Below, in pieces: positions 62,822-64,000 of a stretch of 64,000 nucleotides of DNA (its first letter is position 1; every line of letters begins with the position of its first letter). This stretch comes from Candidatus Bathyarchaeota archaeon. GTDB lineage: Archaea; Thermoproteota; Bathyarchaeia; Bathyarchaeales; Bathycorpusculaceae. Position numbers and translations under genes: made by a program. The stretch is from contig JAOZIE010000001.1 in assembly GCA_026014485.1 (NCBI GenBank), forward strand, positions 3,336 through 67,335. The letters run 5' to 3'. The notes under the pieces are model-generated. The model was not told the DNA's origin. It saw nothing but the letters and a program-made list of their open reading frames with translations, and searched no databases.

Positions 62822-64000
62822 CTATTTGACTTTTTCCAGCCGTAGCGTGTTTAGCAGCAGCAGCATGGTTACGCCGTCGTCGCCTGCGATGACCGTCGCC
62901 AGCAACCCAGTTACGCCGATTACGCCAAGGGCACCCAGAACGAGCTTAATTACCAGTGACGCCGCGATATTTTGTTTGGCGATGCCCATGGTTTTTTCGC
63001 TTAGACGGATAAGGTAGGGTATCTGCGCCAGTTCATCTTTCACCAGCACGATATCTGCGGATTCTAAGGCTACGTCTACGCCTGCGGCGCCCATGGCAAT
63101 GCCAACATCCGAGACTGCAAGTGAAGGCGCATCGTTCACGCCATCCCCCACCATAGCCACCAACCCCTGCGTGGCGGTCTTCTGCTTTAAGTCCTCAACT
63201 ATCCGCAGTTTATCCTCGGGGAACAGCCCCGCGTGCACCTCGTCTATCTGCAAGGTTTCGGCGGTTTCTTTGGCGATTTGGGCGCGGTCGCCAGTAAGCA
63301 TGACGGTTTTTATGCCTGCCCTCTTTAGGGAGTCAATTGCGTGCACTGCGTCTTCTCTGACTTCGTCTACAACGCAGACTGAGGCGAGTCCTTCTTTGCC
63401 TACGGAGATGCAAACTGCGGTGTGGGTGTCGCTTTCGCTGATTTGGTAGGCTTCTTTGCAGTTGCATCCGAACTCCCGCATTAACTCGGGGTTGCCCACC
63501 GCCACGAAGTTGCCGTCCACGTAGCCCACGATGCCTTTGCCGGGCACTTCGGTTACGTCAGTGACCGCAAATTTGCTTATGTCGATGCCTTTTTCGGCTG
63601 CTCGGCGCACGATGGCTTTCGCGACGGGGTGGTTGCTGTACTGGTCGATGGCGGCGGCAAACGCCAACGCTTCTTCCTGTGGGCGCTGAACTGACCGAAT
63701 TTCATGCACTGCAGGTCTGCCCAGCGTAAGCGTGCCTGTTTTGTCGAAAACCACCGTTTTTATGCAGGTGAGCTTTTCAACGAAGACGCCGCCTTTGATG
63801 ATGACTCCGCGTTTAGCTGCGATGGTTATCGCTACGAACACGGTTGCGGGAACTGAAATGATAAAGGCGCTGGGGCAGGAAACCACCAGCAGAATCAGCG
63901 AACGGTAAACCCAAGTTTCATAGCCTCCGCCGAAGAACTGTGGCAACACAGCGGCCACGAAAACCGCGGCAGCGATGACTATGGGAACGTAGATTTTGGC
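62822..64000 (-). CDS. heavy-metal P-type ATPase, C-terminal part
   Basis: The frame is open to the window edge, so the N-terminus lies beyond 64000; the track's Met at 63958 is internal. The membrane motif is SCPSAFII, Cys-Pro-Ser in place of the CPC of copper or zinc pumps. DKTGTLTLG is the phosphorylation loop, TGDRAQIA and GDGVNDAPSL the P-domain. Two helices close the protein. It pumps a metal out of the cell; metal choice cannot be read from CPS with certainty. Confidence 0.92.
   Translation of the reverse strand, partial: AKIYVPIVIAAAVFVAAVLPQFFGGGYETWVYRSLILLVVSCPSAFIISVPATVFVAITIAAKRGVIIKGGVFVEKLTCIKTVVFDKTGTLTLGRPAVHEIRSVQRPQEEALAFAAAIDQYSNHPVAKAIVRRAAEKGIDISKFAVTDVTEVPGKGIVGYVDGNFVAVGNPELMREFGCNCKEAYQISESDTHTAVCISVGKEGLASVCVVDEVREDAVHAIDSLKRAGIKTVMLTGDRAQIAKETAETLQIDEVHAGLFPEDKLRIVEDLKQKTATQGLVAMVGDGVNDAPSLAVSDVGIAMGAAGVDVALESADIVLVKDELAQIPYLIRLSEKTMGIAKQNIAASLVIKLVLGALGVIGVTGLLATVIAGDDGVTMLLLLNTLRLEKVK

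Overview
The window is archaeal. It carries an Orc1/Cdc6-type initiator, a pyruvoyl-dependent arginine decarboxylase, an archaeal uS10, a TrmB-type regulator, archaeal-length triosephosphate isomerase and alpha-glucan phosphorylase, TATA-box promoters, frequent TTG/GTG starts and type II tRNA genes without introns. The mix (group 4 [NiFe]-hydrogenase, TACK-like gene content, no methanogenesis genes seen) suggests Candidatus Bathyarchaeia or a close relative. That placement is inference; nothing in the window proves it.

Layout. 1-51: 3' end of a type II tRNA. 0.3-6.6 kb: a large secreted PQQ-propeller protein, a HAD hydrolase, an unrecognised pair of overlapping small genes and a metallophosphoesterase. 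6.7-10.1 kb (minus strand): an operon orc1/cdc6 - winged helix - moaC - moaB - moaA. 10.2-14.3 kb: arginine decarboxylase, an ArsR/ferredoxin/zinc-ribbon operon with a clear operator, NUDIX, glyoxalase-like protein, two more small genes and a response regulator. 14.5-20 kb: TrmB-CBS regulator, then tpiA - DUF89 - glycogen debranching enzyme. 20-29.5 kb: epimerase, a TIR/deoxyribosyltransferase-like protein, DUF1616 and a Pro/Glu-rich membrane protein, polyprenyl synthase, thioredoxin, tautomerase, and HExxH and JAMM peptidases.

29.9-33.3 kb is a small integrated element. Its left edge is the tRNA-Ser(TGA) gene. Its right edge is a 32-bp imperfect copy of that tRNA's 3' end, next to a broken tyrosine-integrase C-terminus. 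The cargo is a DUF2085 protein, a zinc-ribbon protein and an ABC-2 exporter. 33.3-36.5 kb holds a NikR-like regulator divergent from a ZnuABC-type metal importer.

37.5-49 kb is one minus-strand operon for a complex I-shaped enzyme (A-B-CD-H-I-J-K-L-M-M-N). Its B and CD subunits keep the cysteines of [NiFe]-hydrogenases, so it is best read as a group 4 energy-converting hydrogenase carrying the whole complex I membrane arm, not as an NADH or F420H2 dehydrogenase. The NikR and metal importer upstream may be linked to its nickel demand.

52.7-56.1 kb is the most unusual locus: a three-gene operon for an SMC-family ATPase, a kleisin-like protein and a tandem winged-helix protein. The ATPase head looks like Smc5/Smc6, and the third protein resembles Nse3/MAGE, which together suggest a minimal archaeal Smc5/6-type complex. 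The rest of the window holds an SGNH-acyltransferase-SGNH module, alpha-glucan phosphorylase (which with the debranching enzyme would complete storage-glucan breakdown) and the C-terminal part of a heavy-metal P-type ATPase running off the right edge.
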